Origin: Candidatus Woykebacteria bacterium RBG_13_40_15
GTDB taxonomy: Bacteria; Patescibacteria; Microgenomatia; Woykebacterales; RBG-16-39-9b
Assembly (NCBI GenBank): GCA_001816655.1
Contig: MHCP01000014.1
Coordinates: 1 to 64,000, forward strand
Direction of reading: 5' to 3'
Length of the DNA stretch: 64,000 nt
Below are positions 7,975-14,957 of this stretch, in pieces (within the stretch, counting starts at the first letter, position 1; every line of letters begins with the position of its first letter). The notes beneath the pieces are model-generated. The model was not told the origin of the DNA. It ran no database searches and saw nothing but the letters and a program-made list of their open reading frames with translations. Both the position numbers and the translations under genes were made by a program.

Positions 7975-8160
7975 TCAGCTTTCCTTCTTTTCTTTCCTAC
8001 GCTTCTTAGGGAAGGGTAGAGGCTCTAAGAACCACTTCCTATTTTTGCCTTCAATAACATAATAGTCAAGTTTGTTCTGTTTCAAGTGTCTGTAGAACTT
8101 CCTGGCGTTAATACCAGTTTGTTCGATAAAGTGTTTGCCTGTCACTAAAGTCCTTTTCAT
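7975..8160 (-). CDS. Small DNA-binding protein, paralogue of the 7534 gene
   Basis: 61 residues from the ATG at 8160. A longer reading from TTG at 8226 is possible, but a good promoter (TTGATT 8198-8193, 18 bp, TAGACT 8174-8169 on the minus strand) ends 8 nt before this ATG, which favours the short, leaderless form. TGINARKFYRHLKQNKLDYYVIEGKNRKWFL matches the helix and wing of the protein at 7534. A Lys/Arg-rich tail (KKRRKEKKES) follows. Probably a DNA-binding regulator of the element. Confidence 0.65.
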   Translation of the reverse strand: MKRTLVTGKHFIEQTGINARKFYRHLKQNKLDYYVIEGKNRKWFLEPLPFPKKRRKEKKES

Positions 8161-8219
8161 TGATTTCAAGTCTAACACCAGAGCTGGTATAAAATCAAGC
8201 TTAATGTCAGTTATTAGCC

Positions 8220-8248
8220 TTGACAAACTGTCATTTCCGTGTTATACT
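8220..8248 (+). promoter_or_regulatory. Consensus sigma70 promoter
   Basis: TTGACA (8220-8225), 17-bp spacer, TATACT (8243-8248). It is one of the best promoter matches in the window and points at the structured leader and the gene at 8422. It is divergent from the promoter of the 7975 gene. Confidence 0.8.
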
Positions 8249-8254
8249 TATGTC

Positions 8255-8421
8255 ATAAAATACTCATAAAATATTTTCATTAAAGGAGGTGATGTACTAT
8301 CAGTAGAAAACAAAAAGCAAGGCTTAAGGTCGTAACTTGGGAGCCACGTCTTGTCAGCCTTGCCATCTTATTTTACTTCGATTAAATTGCTCCCGCAAGC
8401 TGTTAAAAGGAGCAGCCAACC
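8255..8421 (+). promoter_or_regulatory. Structured leader RNA with four-codon ORF
   Basis: The predicted transcript begins near 8255. AAAGGAGG (8282-8289) precedes a minimal ORF, ATG TAC TAT CAG TAG (8292-8306). Then GCAAGGCT (8317-8324) can pair with AGCCTTGC (8356-8363), and further down GCTCC (8389-8393) can pair with GGAGC (8409-8413), which would hide the ribosome-binding site of the gene at 8422. This layout resembles translation-controlled leaders. It could equally be an independent small RNA. Confidence 0.5.
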
Positions 8422-8784
8422 ATGATAGAGATTTTTCTTAGCAGCGACGGCAAAAATACCTTGCACCTTCAATCAGAATCAACTCAAGATCTTAACAAAG
8501 ATCTACCTTACGCAAAACAACTTTTCAAGAAAATGCTAGAAGAGTATGGAACTAAAAAGGATCAGTGGGCCCCAGTAATGGGTAACGGAAAAGCAAACCA
8601 ATTAACCGAAGAAGATTCTAATCAAAACCCATTATGCAGTATTCATCAAGAAAGAATGGTACTGAAAACTGGGAGATTCGGACAATTTATGGCCTGCCCC
8701 ATCAAGGTCGATGGTGAGTGGTGTAGAGGGAGACCCACCAAAGCGGTTCTAAAACTCGAAGAGTCAATTAGAAAGGTTATATAG
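8422..8784 (+). CDS. Protein with C-terminal topoisomerase-type zinc ribbon
   Basis: 120 residues. The last 50 resemble a topoisomerase IA C-terminal zinc-ribbon repeat: C-x2-H at CSIHQ, then LKTGRFGQFMACP and a final C in EWCRGRPTK. The N-terminal 70 residues are not recognised. GGAG lies at normal distance but in a possible hairpin. Zinc ribbons of this type bind single-stranded DNA, so a role in element DNA processing is plausible but unproved. Confidence 0.6.
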   Translation: MIEIFLSSDGKNTLHLQSESTQDLNKDLPYAKQLFKKMLEEYGTKKDQWAPVMGNGKANQLTEEDSNQNPLCSIHQERMVLKTGRFGQFMACPIKVDGEWCRGRPTKAVLKLEESIRKVI

Positions 8785-8790
8785 GTATTC

Positions 8791-8827
8791 GGTAAGGGGA
8801 GGGTAGTTTTTACCCTTCCCCCTCCTA
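8791..8827 (+). terminator. Strong hairpin between 8422 gene and small membrane ORF
   Basis: GGGGAGGGTA (8796-8805) pairs with TACCC/CCCC (8811-8821) around a GTTTT loop; flanking AGGTA/TACCT extends the stem. No T-run follows, so full termination is doubtful; it may mark a processing or attenuation point. Confidence 0.5.
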
Positions 8828-8844
8828 CCTATAGGAGATTACTT

Positions 8845-8985
8845 ATGAGACTTGCGATACTTCTGTTTTTGCTCGTTATATTCTGGCCAGTTTTATTGAT
8901 TTTATTAGTTTTGGGGCTGATAGTTTCGCCGTTACTTCTGATCGTGGTTATAGTGGAGTACATCAAGAGTGAACTACGATTATAG
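8845..8985 (+). CDS. 46-residue hydrophobic membrane peptide
   Basis: An ATG with AGGAG at 8832-8836 opens a 46-codon frame. Residues 4-37 are almost entirely Leu/Ile/Val (AILLFLLVIFWPVLLILLVLG and on), long enough for one long or two short membrane helices, and it ends in VEYIKSELRL. The good ribosome site, the continuous hydrophobic pattern and the position between two genes make it likely real. Small hydrophobic peptides can be type I toxins, holin-like or regulatory subunits; nothing here decides which. Confidence 0.6.
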   Translation: MRLAILLFLLVIFWPVLLILLVLGLIVSPLLLIVVIVEYIKSELRL

Positions 8986-9015
8986 AAAATTATTTCCGAT
9001 AACTAGCGGCGGCAT

Positions 9016-10995
9016 TCAAGTTTTAGAACTTTCCGTCATTAATAGCTTACTAACTTCTTTCAAAACTGTCTCGAATCTTTTTACTGTTTCCTTTGAGTAG
9101 GGAAGCTTCTTATCAGAAGACAACTTTTTATAGAAATTTAAAGCACTACCAACCTTATCCAAACCTCTTGGTTCCCCGTCTAAATTTACTCCAAAGTTAA
9201 TCTTAGATTCCACGTAGTTGATAACTCCGTTGGCTAAAGAAGATTTTTTGACTTCGGTGAAATCCGTTGGGAAACTTATTTCGGGATAATTTTTTGAATA
9301 AAATTCTTTTACTTCTGTCAAAAATTCCTTGGCTTCGAATAAATCTTCTATATCCTTAATCTTAATGTCTGATAACAAACTGCTTACACTTACAACCCTT
9401 TTATTAAGAGGATCAATCCCATCTAGTCTCTTTTTCACCTCATCTTCAGCCGCTTTGCTATCTGGTATTGCGATAGAATTTATCTTTCCCTTAGTCTTTT
9501 TTGTCAAATAGAGTAGATAAAGAGGAATCGTATCCTTACCCTGCACAGGCACGAAAGACCTTTCAAGCAAGTTATATTCTTCTCGCCATAATTTTCCAGA
9601 TCTATTTCTTTGAAAAAAACTTAGCCAGCCTTGAAGGTAGACGTAGTCAGAGGGGCCCTCTACGATTATATGTTCCTTTCCTGTTAACAACTCTTCTCCA
9701 ACAAATAAGCCTAGTGCTTCTCTTAAGGGAGATTCCGTTTCCTCATCCTTCCAAAACCTTTGATGAATTAGTGTACCTCTAAGGACATCATTTTCGACGA
9801 CAAATATCCGTTCCAATTTCTGCCAGGGTACCATCATAGGCTGATGTGTTGTATAGATTATTTGATGGTTGTCGGAGAGGCTCTCAAAATAGTTCTTAAG
9901 ATTAATTTGAGACGTAGCATGCAAAGATTGGCCAGGCTCATCCATTAGCCAGACAAACTGTTTATTAAGTTTTTCTGCAGTCGCTAATTTCGTATAAAAT
10001 CTTAAAAACCACTGCTCGCCATCACTTTGATTAGTTAGTTCCATTGACCTACCCTGAGGTGTACCAAACAAAAAGTAAAGATTGCTACCTTGTGGGCATA
10101 AGTTAAGACTAACTTGGTGGTTTTTCCAAATTTTCTTTAGTTGATCTGATAGATACTTTGAACCATCCGCTGCCGTGTTATCTAGGGATGATCCAGTTTG
10201 TTTAAAATCGTTGGCTTCTTTGTTAGCAAGTTTTAATAAATCGTATAGAAATTCGTGTTTTGAACCATCTTGTAGCTCCTCTAGAGGGGAATAATTTTCA
10301 ACTGTATAAGCCTTTGGATCAAGCAGTATTATATCTAGATTATTCCAAAAATCTGCTTCTAAAATTTTTATTAAGTTGAAGTTCAAGGTTTCTTTAGCCC
10401 TTAGGATAGTCTCTAAAAAGGCTTTCTTATATTCCTCATCTACCTCACCCAGCCCGTTGATGATACTAGTTAGTTCATCCAACGTCCTGAGGATTTCTTG
10501 CGAATTATTTTCTGGCTTAAAGACTAATCTCTCAATAAAATTCTCTGCTGGATTAGATCCATCGCTCAGTTTTAATTTTTTTATCTGAGAGACAACTTTT
10601 GAGAGGATTGTAGTTACCCCTTTTTCAAAATCAAATGAACACATAAGAGGTTCTATAGCTCTTGTAGAGCCAGAGCCTATTTTTTTGTTTACTTTAACCT
10701 TGTATCCTGCAATTGTTGATAAGTCTAAAGACCTTTCCTTGAGCTTTGGAAGATCTCTTTCATCAAAAGAAATTTCCGCTGAAATTTCTATTTCATCGCT
10801 TTTGTTCGCTTTTTCGTGTAGATTCGTGTCTACCAACTCATCATCTTTTTTCAGAGAATTTATCGCATGGAGTAAATTAGTCTTCCCACAACCGTTACCA
10901 CCAATGAAAGCAGTTATATTCTTGTCAATCAATTCGAAATTATCTAAGTTATCAATTGATTTGAAGTTTTTAATTGAAATCTTTTCTAGTCTCAT
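9016..10995 (-). CDS. OLD-like ATPase with TOPRIM region (possible defence nuclease)
   Basis: 659 residues. Residues 1-60 carry an SMC/RecF-type ATPase start (ISIKNFKSI, Walker A GGNGCGKTN at about 32-40). The ABC-type second half has LTNQSDGEQW (signature-like), FVWLMDEPGQSLH (Walker B) and IIYTTHQP (switch His). The C-terminal part has HIIVEGPSDYVYLQ and a later IPDSKAAEDE, which resemble the metal-binding Glu and Asp motifs of a TOPRIM domain. This order is that of OLD-family nucleases such as P2 Old and Gabija GajA. No UvrD-like helicase is next to it, so it is not a canonical Gabija pair. It is the only clear defence candidate in the island. Confidence 0.85.
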   Translation of the reverse strand: MRLEKISIKNFKSIDNLDNFELIDKNITAFIGGNGCGKTNLLHAINSLKKDDELVDTNLHEKANKSDEIEISAEISFDERDLPKLKERSLDLSTIAGYKVKVNKKIGSGSTRAIEPLMCSFDFEKGVTTILSKVVSQIKKLKLSDGSNPAENFIERLVFKPENNSQEILRTLDELTSIINGLGEVDEEYKKAFLETILRAKETLNFNLIKILEADFWNNLDIILLDPKAYTVENYSPLEELQDGSKHEFLYDLLKLANKEANDFKQTGSSLDNTAADGSKYLSDQLKKIWKNHQVSLNLCPQGSNLYFLFGTPQGRSMELTNQSDGEQWFLRFYTKLATAEKLNKQFVWLMDEPGQSLHATSQINLKNYFESLSDNHQIIYTTHQPMMVPWQKLERIFVVENDVLRGTLIHQRFWKDEETESPLREALGLFVGEELLTGKEHIIVEGPSDYVYLQGWLSFFQRNRSGKLWREEYNLLERSFVPVQGKDTIPLYLLYLTKKTKGKINSIAIPDSKAAEDEVKKRLDGIDPLNKRVVSVSSLLSDIKIKDIEDLFEAKEFLTEVKEFYSKNYPEISFPTDFTEVKKSSLANGVINYVESKINFGVNLDGEPRGLDKVGSALNFYKKLSSDKKLPYSKETVKRFETVLKEVSKLLMTESSKT

Positions 10996-11001
10996 TTTCT
11001 T

Positions 11002-11027
11002 TAAAAAAAGGTCTGCTGGGCAGACCT
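11002..11027 (-). terminator. Terminator-like hairpin in the leader of the OLD-like gene
   Basis: On the minus strand AGGTCTGC pairs with GCAGACCT around a 3-nt loop, then seven T, then 7 nt, then the ATG at 10995. No gene lies upstream on this strand that needs terminating, so it is probably an attenuator of the OLD-like gene. Confidence 0.7.
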
Positions 11028-11208
11028 AGAGTTAATGTTATATCAACTTTATCAGTTAATCAAGCCAAAAGATTTAAATATCAAGAAATCTTACTTCTTT
11101 CAGATAATGTTTTTGGTACTAAATGAACGAAATGAACCATTTTAGACTAAATATGAATAATTAAACTTCACTAAATATATGATATATATTGGTATATCAG
11201 TCTAATTC

Positions 11209-11237
11209 TTGACAAGGTCTTTCAAAAGTGCTAGCCT
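11209..11237 (+). promoter_or_regulatory. Promoter of the structured RNA
   Basis: TTGACA (11209-11214), 17-bp spacer, TAGCCT (11232-11237). Transcription should begin near 11244. Confidence 0.6.
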
Positions 11238-11243
11238 ATTCTT

Positions 11244-11330
11244 AGGCAGTAAACTTATATTGTGTAAGGGTCTTCTTTAGGCTGCCTGCCTAAAACCACA
11301 ATATAAGGGCAGCCTGAAGAGGGCCTTTTC
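11244..11330 (+). ncRNA. Candidate small structured RNA ending in a terminator
   Basis: Three long complementarities lie in about 85 nt. TTAGGCAG (11241-11248) can pair with CTGCCTAA (11286-11293). CTTATATTGTG (11254-11264) pairs perfectly with CACAATATAAG (11297-11307). Positions 11269-11286 pair over 18 bp, with G-T wobbles, with 11308-11325, followed by TTTTCGTT. The second and third stems interlock, so they form a pseudoknot or exclude each other. It could be a free RNA or an attenuator for the ATPase gene at 11453. No Rfam family is recognised. Confidence 0.65.
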
Positions 11331-11452
11331 GTTCCCCAAAACCTCTCCGAAAATTGTAGAAAATATTCCAGAAAATAGACTGAAAATAGTAAGTAGGAAA
11401 ATAATTTGTTTATTATAATTTCCTGCTTTTTTCTTGCCCAGAAGGAATATGT
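11331..11452. other. Intergenic stretch before the ATPase gene
   Basis: AT-rich, with repeated GAAAATA motifs and a TATAAT-like box (TTTATTATAAT near 11409-11419) about 34 bp before the ATG at 11453. AGAAGGAA is the probable ribosome site. Confidence 0.4.
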
Positions 11453-12760
11453 ATGTCTACAAACAAAGAAAAAGGCGTTTTCGGCCCTCTTACAACAGAG
11501 GACCTAGCGGGGATACTGAGTCTAACAATAAAAGAGGATAAAGAAAACAAAATTGCAACATTCCTTTGCCTGCTGTCTGTGTATACGGACGATTCCCAGT
11601 TCAATCTAAGCTTTATAGCCCCCTCCTCAACTGGAAAAAGCTACATACCCATAGAAATATCGACCCTATTCCCAGAAGAGGACGTAATGATGATCGGTTA
11701 CACCTCGCCAACTGCTTTCTTCCATGATGTCGGAAAGCTAGATAAGGAAAGGGGAGGCTACATAGTAGATTTGGAGAGGAAAATTCTAGTGTTCCTGGAT
11801 CAACCGCACACACAACTAATACAGCACCTCAGGCCAATACTTTCCCATGATAAGAAGGAAATACAGGTAAAAATTACCGATAAGAGCCAAAAGGGCAGTC
11901 TTAGGACAAAAAACGTCTTCATAATAGGCTACCCGTCAGTTGTGTTCTGCACGGCTTCGTTAAAGATAGATGAGCAGGACTCCACCCGATTCATGCTACT
12001 GAGCCCTGAGATAAGCCAGGAAAAGATACAGCAGGGTATTGTTGAGAAAATTAAAAAAGAAAGTAACAAGGAGTTGTATTTAGACGAGCTGGAAAATAAT
12101 CCTGAAAGATCAATGCTGAAGCAAAGGATTGAAGCGATAAAGTCCGAGCAGACCAGCAGCATAAAGATTCACGATCCCGAAAAGATTCAACACATCTTTT
12201 TTGAGAAGCACAAGCGTCTGAAACCACGCCACCAAAGGGATATTGGTCGCCTAATCTGTATAATAAAATCTTTTGCTCTTTTGAACCTATGGTTTAGGAA
12301 GCGAGAGGGACAAGTTATATTTACGGACGATACAGATTTCGAAGAAGCGTTAACGATTTGGGACAAAATTTCAGAAAGTCAGGAATTCAACCTACCGCCA
12401 TATATTTTCAACTTTTTCAAAGAAATTATTGTGCCAGCGTACAAAGAAAAGAACGAAAATTCCAGCAACCAAGTATTGGGAATCAATTTAAAGGTTGGAT
12501 TAACTAAAGCAGATATATTACAGAAGCACTACAAGGAAACGGGCAGATTCTTGGAAGATTGGAGGCTTCGGCAGGAAATACTACCAATGCTCGAAGCCAG
12601 CGGGCTTCTTACTTCAGAAAACGATCCCGAAGATAAAAGACAAAAACTTTACTACCCCACCGAGTCTCTCACTATTTCTAACGAAGAAGAAAACAGTGAG
12701 AAGGATGGTGGGGTAACTGAAGATTCCGAGGAACTAGATTTGGAGGATATACCGTTTTGA
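11453..12760 (+). CDS. P-loop ATPase of the element (AAA+/helicase-like)
   Basis: 435 residues. A Walker A-like SSTGKSY is at about residue 61, a Walker B-like KILVFLDQP at about 122, and STRFMLLSPEIS at about 178 could hold the sensor or Arg finger. A charged helical region and a C-terminal winged-helix-like part (KADILQKHYKETGRFLEDWRLRQEILPMLEASGLL) follow, ending in an acidic tail. The layout fits an AAA+ replication or DNA-remodelling ATPase of a mobile element, but I cannot assign a named family. It overlaps the RHH gene by one base and so heads an operon with the RHH protein and integrase. Confidence 0.6.
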   Translation: MSTNKEKGVFGPLTTEDLAGILSLTIKEDKENKIATFLCLLSVYTDDSQFNLSFIAPSSTGKSYIPIEISTLFPEEDVMMIGYTSPTAFFHDVGKLDKERGGYIVDLERKILVFLDQPHTQLIQHLRPILSHDKKEIQVKITDKSQKGSLRTKNVFIIGYPSVVFCTASLKIDEQDSTRFMLLSPEISQEKIQQGIVEKIKKESNKELYLDELENNPERSMLKQRIEAIKSEQTSSIKIHDPEKIQHIFFEKHKRLKPRHQRDIGRLICIIKSFALLNLWFRKREGQVIFTDDTDFEEALTIWDKISESQEFNLPPYIFNFFKEIIVPAYKEKNENSSNQVLGINLKVGLTKADILQKHYKETGRFLEDWRLRQEILPMLEASGLLTSENDPEDKRQKLYYPTESLTISNEEENSEKDGGVTEDSEELDLEDIPF

Positions 12761-12942
12761 TGGAAAGAACTAAAAGTCAACAAATCAACAAAAATAAGAC
12801 AAAAGCGATAAGAATTGATGCTGGGATACACCAACTCGCTAAGGTAGGGGCTGCAAAGGCTGGTAGATCACTGAGGAGCCTTACAGAGGAAGGTTTAGTC
12901 TTGGTGTTAGACTCCTTAAAGGAGAGAAATGACGAGGGGTAG
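12760..12942 (+). CDS. Ribbon-helix-helix (CopG/Arc-like) DNA-binding protein
   Basis: 60 residues. A Lys-rich arm precedes TKAIRIDAGIHQLAKVGAAKAGRSLRSLTEEGLVLVLDSL, the beta strand plus two helices of an RHH fold. The TGATG overlap with the ATPase stop shows translational coupling, and the 3' end overlaps the integrase start. RHH proteins of this size control partition, copy number or excision genes; here autoregulation of the ATPase-RHH-integrase operon is the simplest idea. Confidence 0.8.
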   Translation: MERTKSQQINKNKTKAIRIDAGIHQLAKVGAAKAGRSLRSLTEEGLVLVLDSLKERNDEG

Positions 12943-13861
12943 TTTACCAGTCGAAAACTTCTTAAGGTATCAAAGATTGTCGGGTAAAGCTCCTAGAACA
13001 GTGGAGAGGTACAAGTTTGACTTGCGTTTGTTTGATAAGTGGTTGGGGACCAGAAATGTTAACAAGGAAAGCGTTACTGATTTTATCCTATACCTTAAAG
13101 GGCGGGGATATAAAGCCTGGACTATAAATTCAACGGTCTCTGCCCTGAGGGTTTTCATTCGATATTTGTACCAAGAGGAGAAGCTTTTAGAAGAGGACTT
13201 TTCATACGCCTTGAAGTATCAAAAGACCGAACCATTCAACCCAGACCTTTTAACAAACCAAGAGATTGAAGCGATTCTTAACTTTGAAAGAAAAATGAGC
13301 GTTCACCACAAGTGGTTTGATGGGCGCAAGTACACTTTTGCTATTGAGTTTCTGGCCCGTTGTGGTCTACGCGTTAATGAATTATTGAGTTTAAAGGTTG
13401 CAGACCTAAATTTTCAAAATAGAACATTTAGAGTAATTGGCAAGGGTGGAAAGCTAAGAACAATCTACATACCATCAGTAATTTACTTAAGATTGGTCAA
13501 ATGGATTCTTGATCGGCATGCAAGACCAGAGGATTGGCTTTTTCAGGGGATGAAAAGAAACCAAATGGGCTATCGATCTTTAGTGGATGAGTTGAAGAAG
13601 AGGGTGAGACTTTTGGGTATTAACAAGCGAGTACACCCTCACCTTTTTAGGCATTGTTTTATTACTGAAGCAGTAAAAGCAGATATCACGCCAGCTAAAT
13701 TAATGAAGGCAGTGGGCCATTCCTCAGTTCAGAGTTATCTTCGCTACACCCATCTTGTTGCTGACGATATTATTGATGTTTTTGAAGAACACCCTTTAAA
13801 TAAATTCAAAGAAAAAATTGAGGTGCCCACACGACCTCATTCTTATGATATGATTTCCTAA
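12929..13861 (+). CDS. Tyrosine recombinase (second integrase of the island)
   Basis: 310 residues. The N-terminal core-binding domain (GKAPRTVERYKFDLRLFDKWL) is followed by a catalytic domain with Arg in CGLRVNELL, Lys in GKGGKLRTI, HPHLFRHC, GHSSVQ and Tyr in LRYTHLV, so the catalytic set is complete. It is homologous to the integrase at 1575 across its length, including LVDELKKRVRLLGINKRVH and the HPLNK-x-KE tail, so one may derive from the other. It overlaps the RHH gene by 14 bp and is translated in the same operon. Confidence 0.93.
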   Translation: MTRGSLPVENFLRYQRLSGKAPRTVERYKFDLRLFDKWLGTRNVNKESVTDFILYLKGRGYKAWTINSTVSALRVFIRYLYQEEKLLEEDFSYALKYQKTEPFNPDLLTNQEIEAILNFERKMSVHHKWFDGRKYTFAIEFLARCGLRVNELLSLKVADLNFQNRTFRVIGKGGKLRTIYIPSVIYLRLVKWILDRHARPEDWLFQGMKRNQMGYRSLVDELKKRVRLLGINKRVHPHLFRHCFITEAVKADITPAKLMKAVGHSSVQSYLRYTHLVADDIIDVFEEHPLNKFKEKIEVPTRPHSYDMIS

Positions 13862-13877
13862 AATCGTAGGGTACACT

Positions 13878-14855
13878 ATGGTCAATTTTTTAAAAAGACG
13901 AAGGGGTTTTATTAAAGGTGAAAAGGGTGAATTTGTAGCTACTGGAGTGCCAAAAAAATTTAATAAAACCTACACTGATTCTATTGTTAAATACCTAAAC
14001 TGCCTGGATTTACTGTTTGAAAAGTCCCAGCAAAAATCTGAATTCGAGTTTATATTTACCCTCCTGAGGTTTAGAGGGATCCAATATACTAAGGAAGATC
14101 CTTATGAAAACAGCCTTGAGACTTTTGATGCAATAATGAAGCTTGGTAATAAAATTCACGGGGATCCGAAAATAAACCTTTTTCTATGGCTTTATGGTCA
14201 CATAGTAGAATCCTCAGAGCCTTATGAAATATTAGCTAACCTCCTTAATATTTGCAATGGTGGCCGTTATCAAGCTTACAATTTTCCAAGAATAAGGACG
14301 AAATGGGGATATAGAGACCAATTTCCTACTGAAAAGATTCAAAAGCTCGAGGTTTTGGCTAACAAGGCTAGTATGATAAATGTTTTAGAACCAATTAAGG
14401 ATGTTTTTGATAAAGACCTAAGAAACTCTATATTCCATTCTGATTACTCGGTTTTTAATGGTGAAATTATTATTAACAATCCTCAAAAGATCTACTCGGC
14501 GAAAGTGACTCAGAGCCTAATAAATAAAGCCCTGGCGTACCACGAAGTTGTCAAAAATTTGATAAGAAGTTACAGGGAAGGCTATAAGGAATCTAAGCTT
14601 ATTAAAGTTTCTCCTGGTTTTAGTCCTGATCCTGATGAAAAAGCGGTTTTAATAATTCGGGAAAACGATGGTGCGATTGGAATGAAGGATTCTTGGACCA
14701 AAGAAGAGATTAAAAATGGGAAAATCTCTTTTTTTGCTGGGCATATATTTTCTGATGAGCAAAAATACCTAGATCAAGGCGTGGTTGTTTTACCTAGCAG
14801 GAAGCAAGGTGTATTAAAAAGAATAATCAATACTTTTTTCAGAAAAGAGACTTGA
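13878..14855 (+). CDS. Hypothetical protein with HEPN-like RNxxxH motif
   Basis: 325 residues. An N-terminal basic region is followed by a helical middle part with DKDLRNSIFHSDY at about residue 180, which matches the R-x4-H (RNxxxH) core of HEPN RNases. The C-terminal 80 residues look like a separate small alpha/beta domain. TACACT lies just before the ATG. HEPN proteins often belong to defence or toxin systems; as the last gene of the island it may be cargo. The assignment rests on one motif plus helical context. Confidence 0.5.
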   Translation: MVNFLKRRRGFIKGEKGEFVATGVPKKFNKTYTDSIVKYLNCLDLLFEKSQQKSEFEFIFTLLRFRGIQYTKEDPYENSLETFDAIMKLGNKIHGDPKINLFLWLYGHIVESSEPYEILANLLNICNGGRYQAYNFPRIRTKWGYRDQFPTEKIQKLEVLANKASMINVLEPIKDVFDKDLRNSIFHSDYSVFNGEIIINNPQKIYSAKVTQSLINKALAYHEVVKNLIRSYREGYKESKLIKVSPGFSPDPDEKAVLIIRENDGAIGMKDSWTKEEIKNGKISFFAGHIFSDEQKYLDQGVVVLPSRKQGVLKRIINTFFRKET

Positions 14856-14921
14856 CAAACCATCAAAATTTCTATAAGAATTACACGCTAGCTCTTTTAA
14901 TTCTTCTATTCCTCTTATTAC

Positions 14922-14957
14922 TTGGCTGCAAAGGCTCGTTCGGTTATAATGGCCTTT
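14922..14957 (+). promoter_or_regulatory. Leaderless-type promoter of the intact glycosyltransferase
   Basis: TTGGCT (14922-14927), 17-bp spacer, TATAAT (14945-14950), then 7 nt to the ATG at 14958. Same spacing from -10 to ATG as the broken copy at 1484. Confidence 0.75.

Noticed and set aside
9016..10995. Canonical Gabija system
   Set aside because: No UvrD/GajB-like helicase next to the OLD-like gene.
10685..11029. 114-codon plus-strand frame opposite the OLD-like gene
   Set aside because: Shadow of the ATPase domain; low-complexity Ser/Leu/Phe content.
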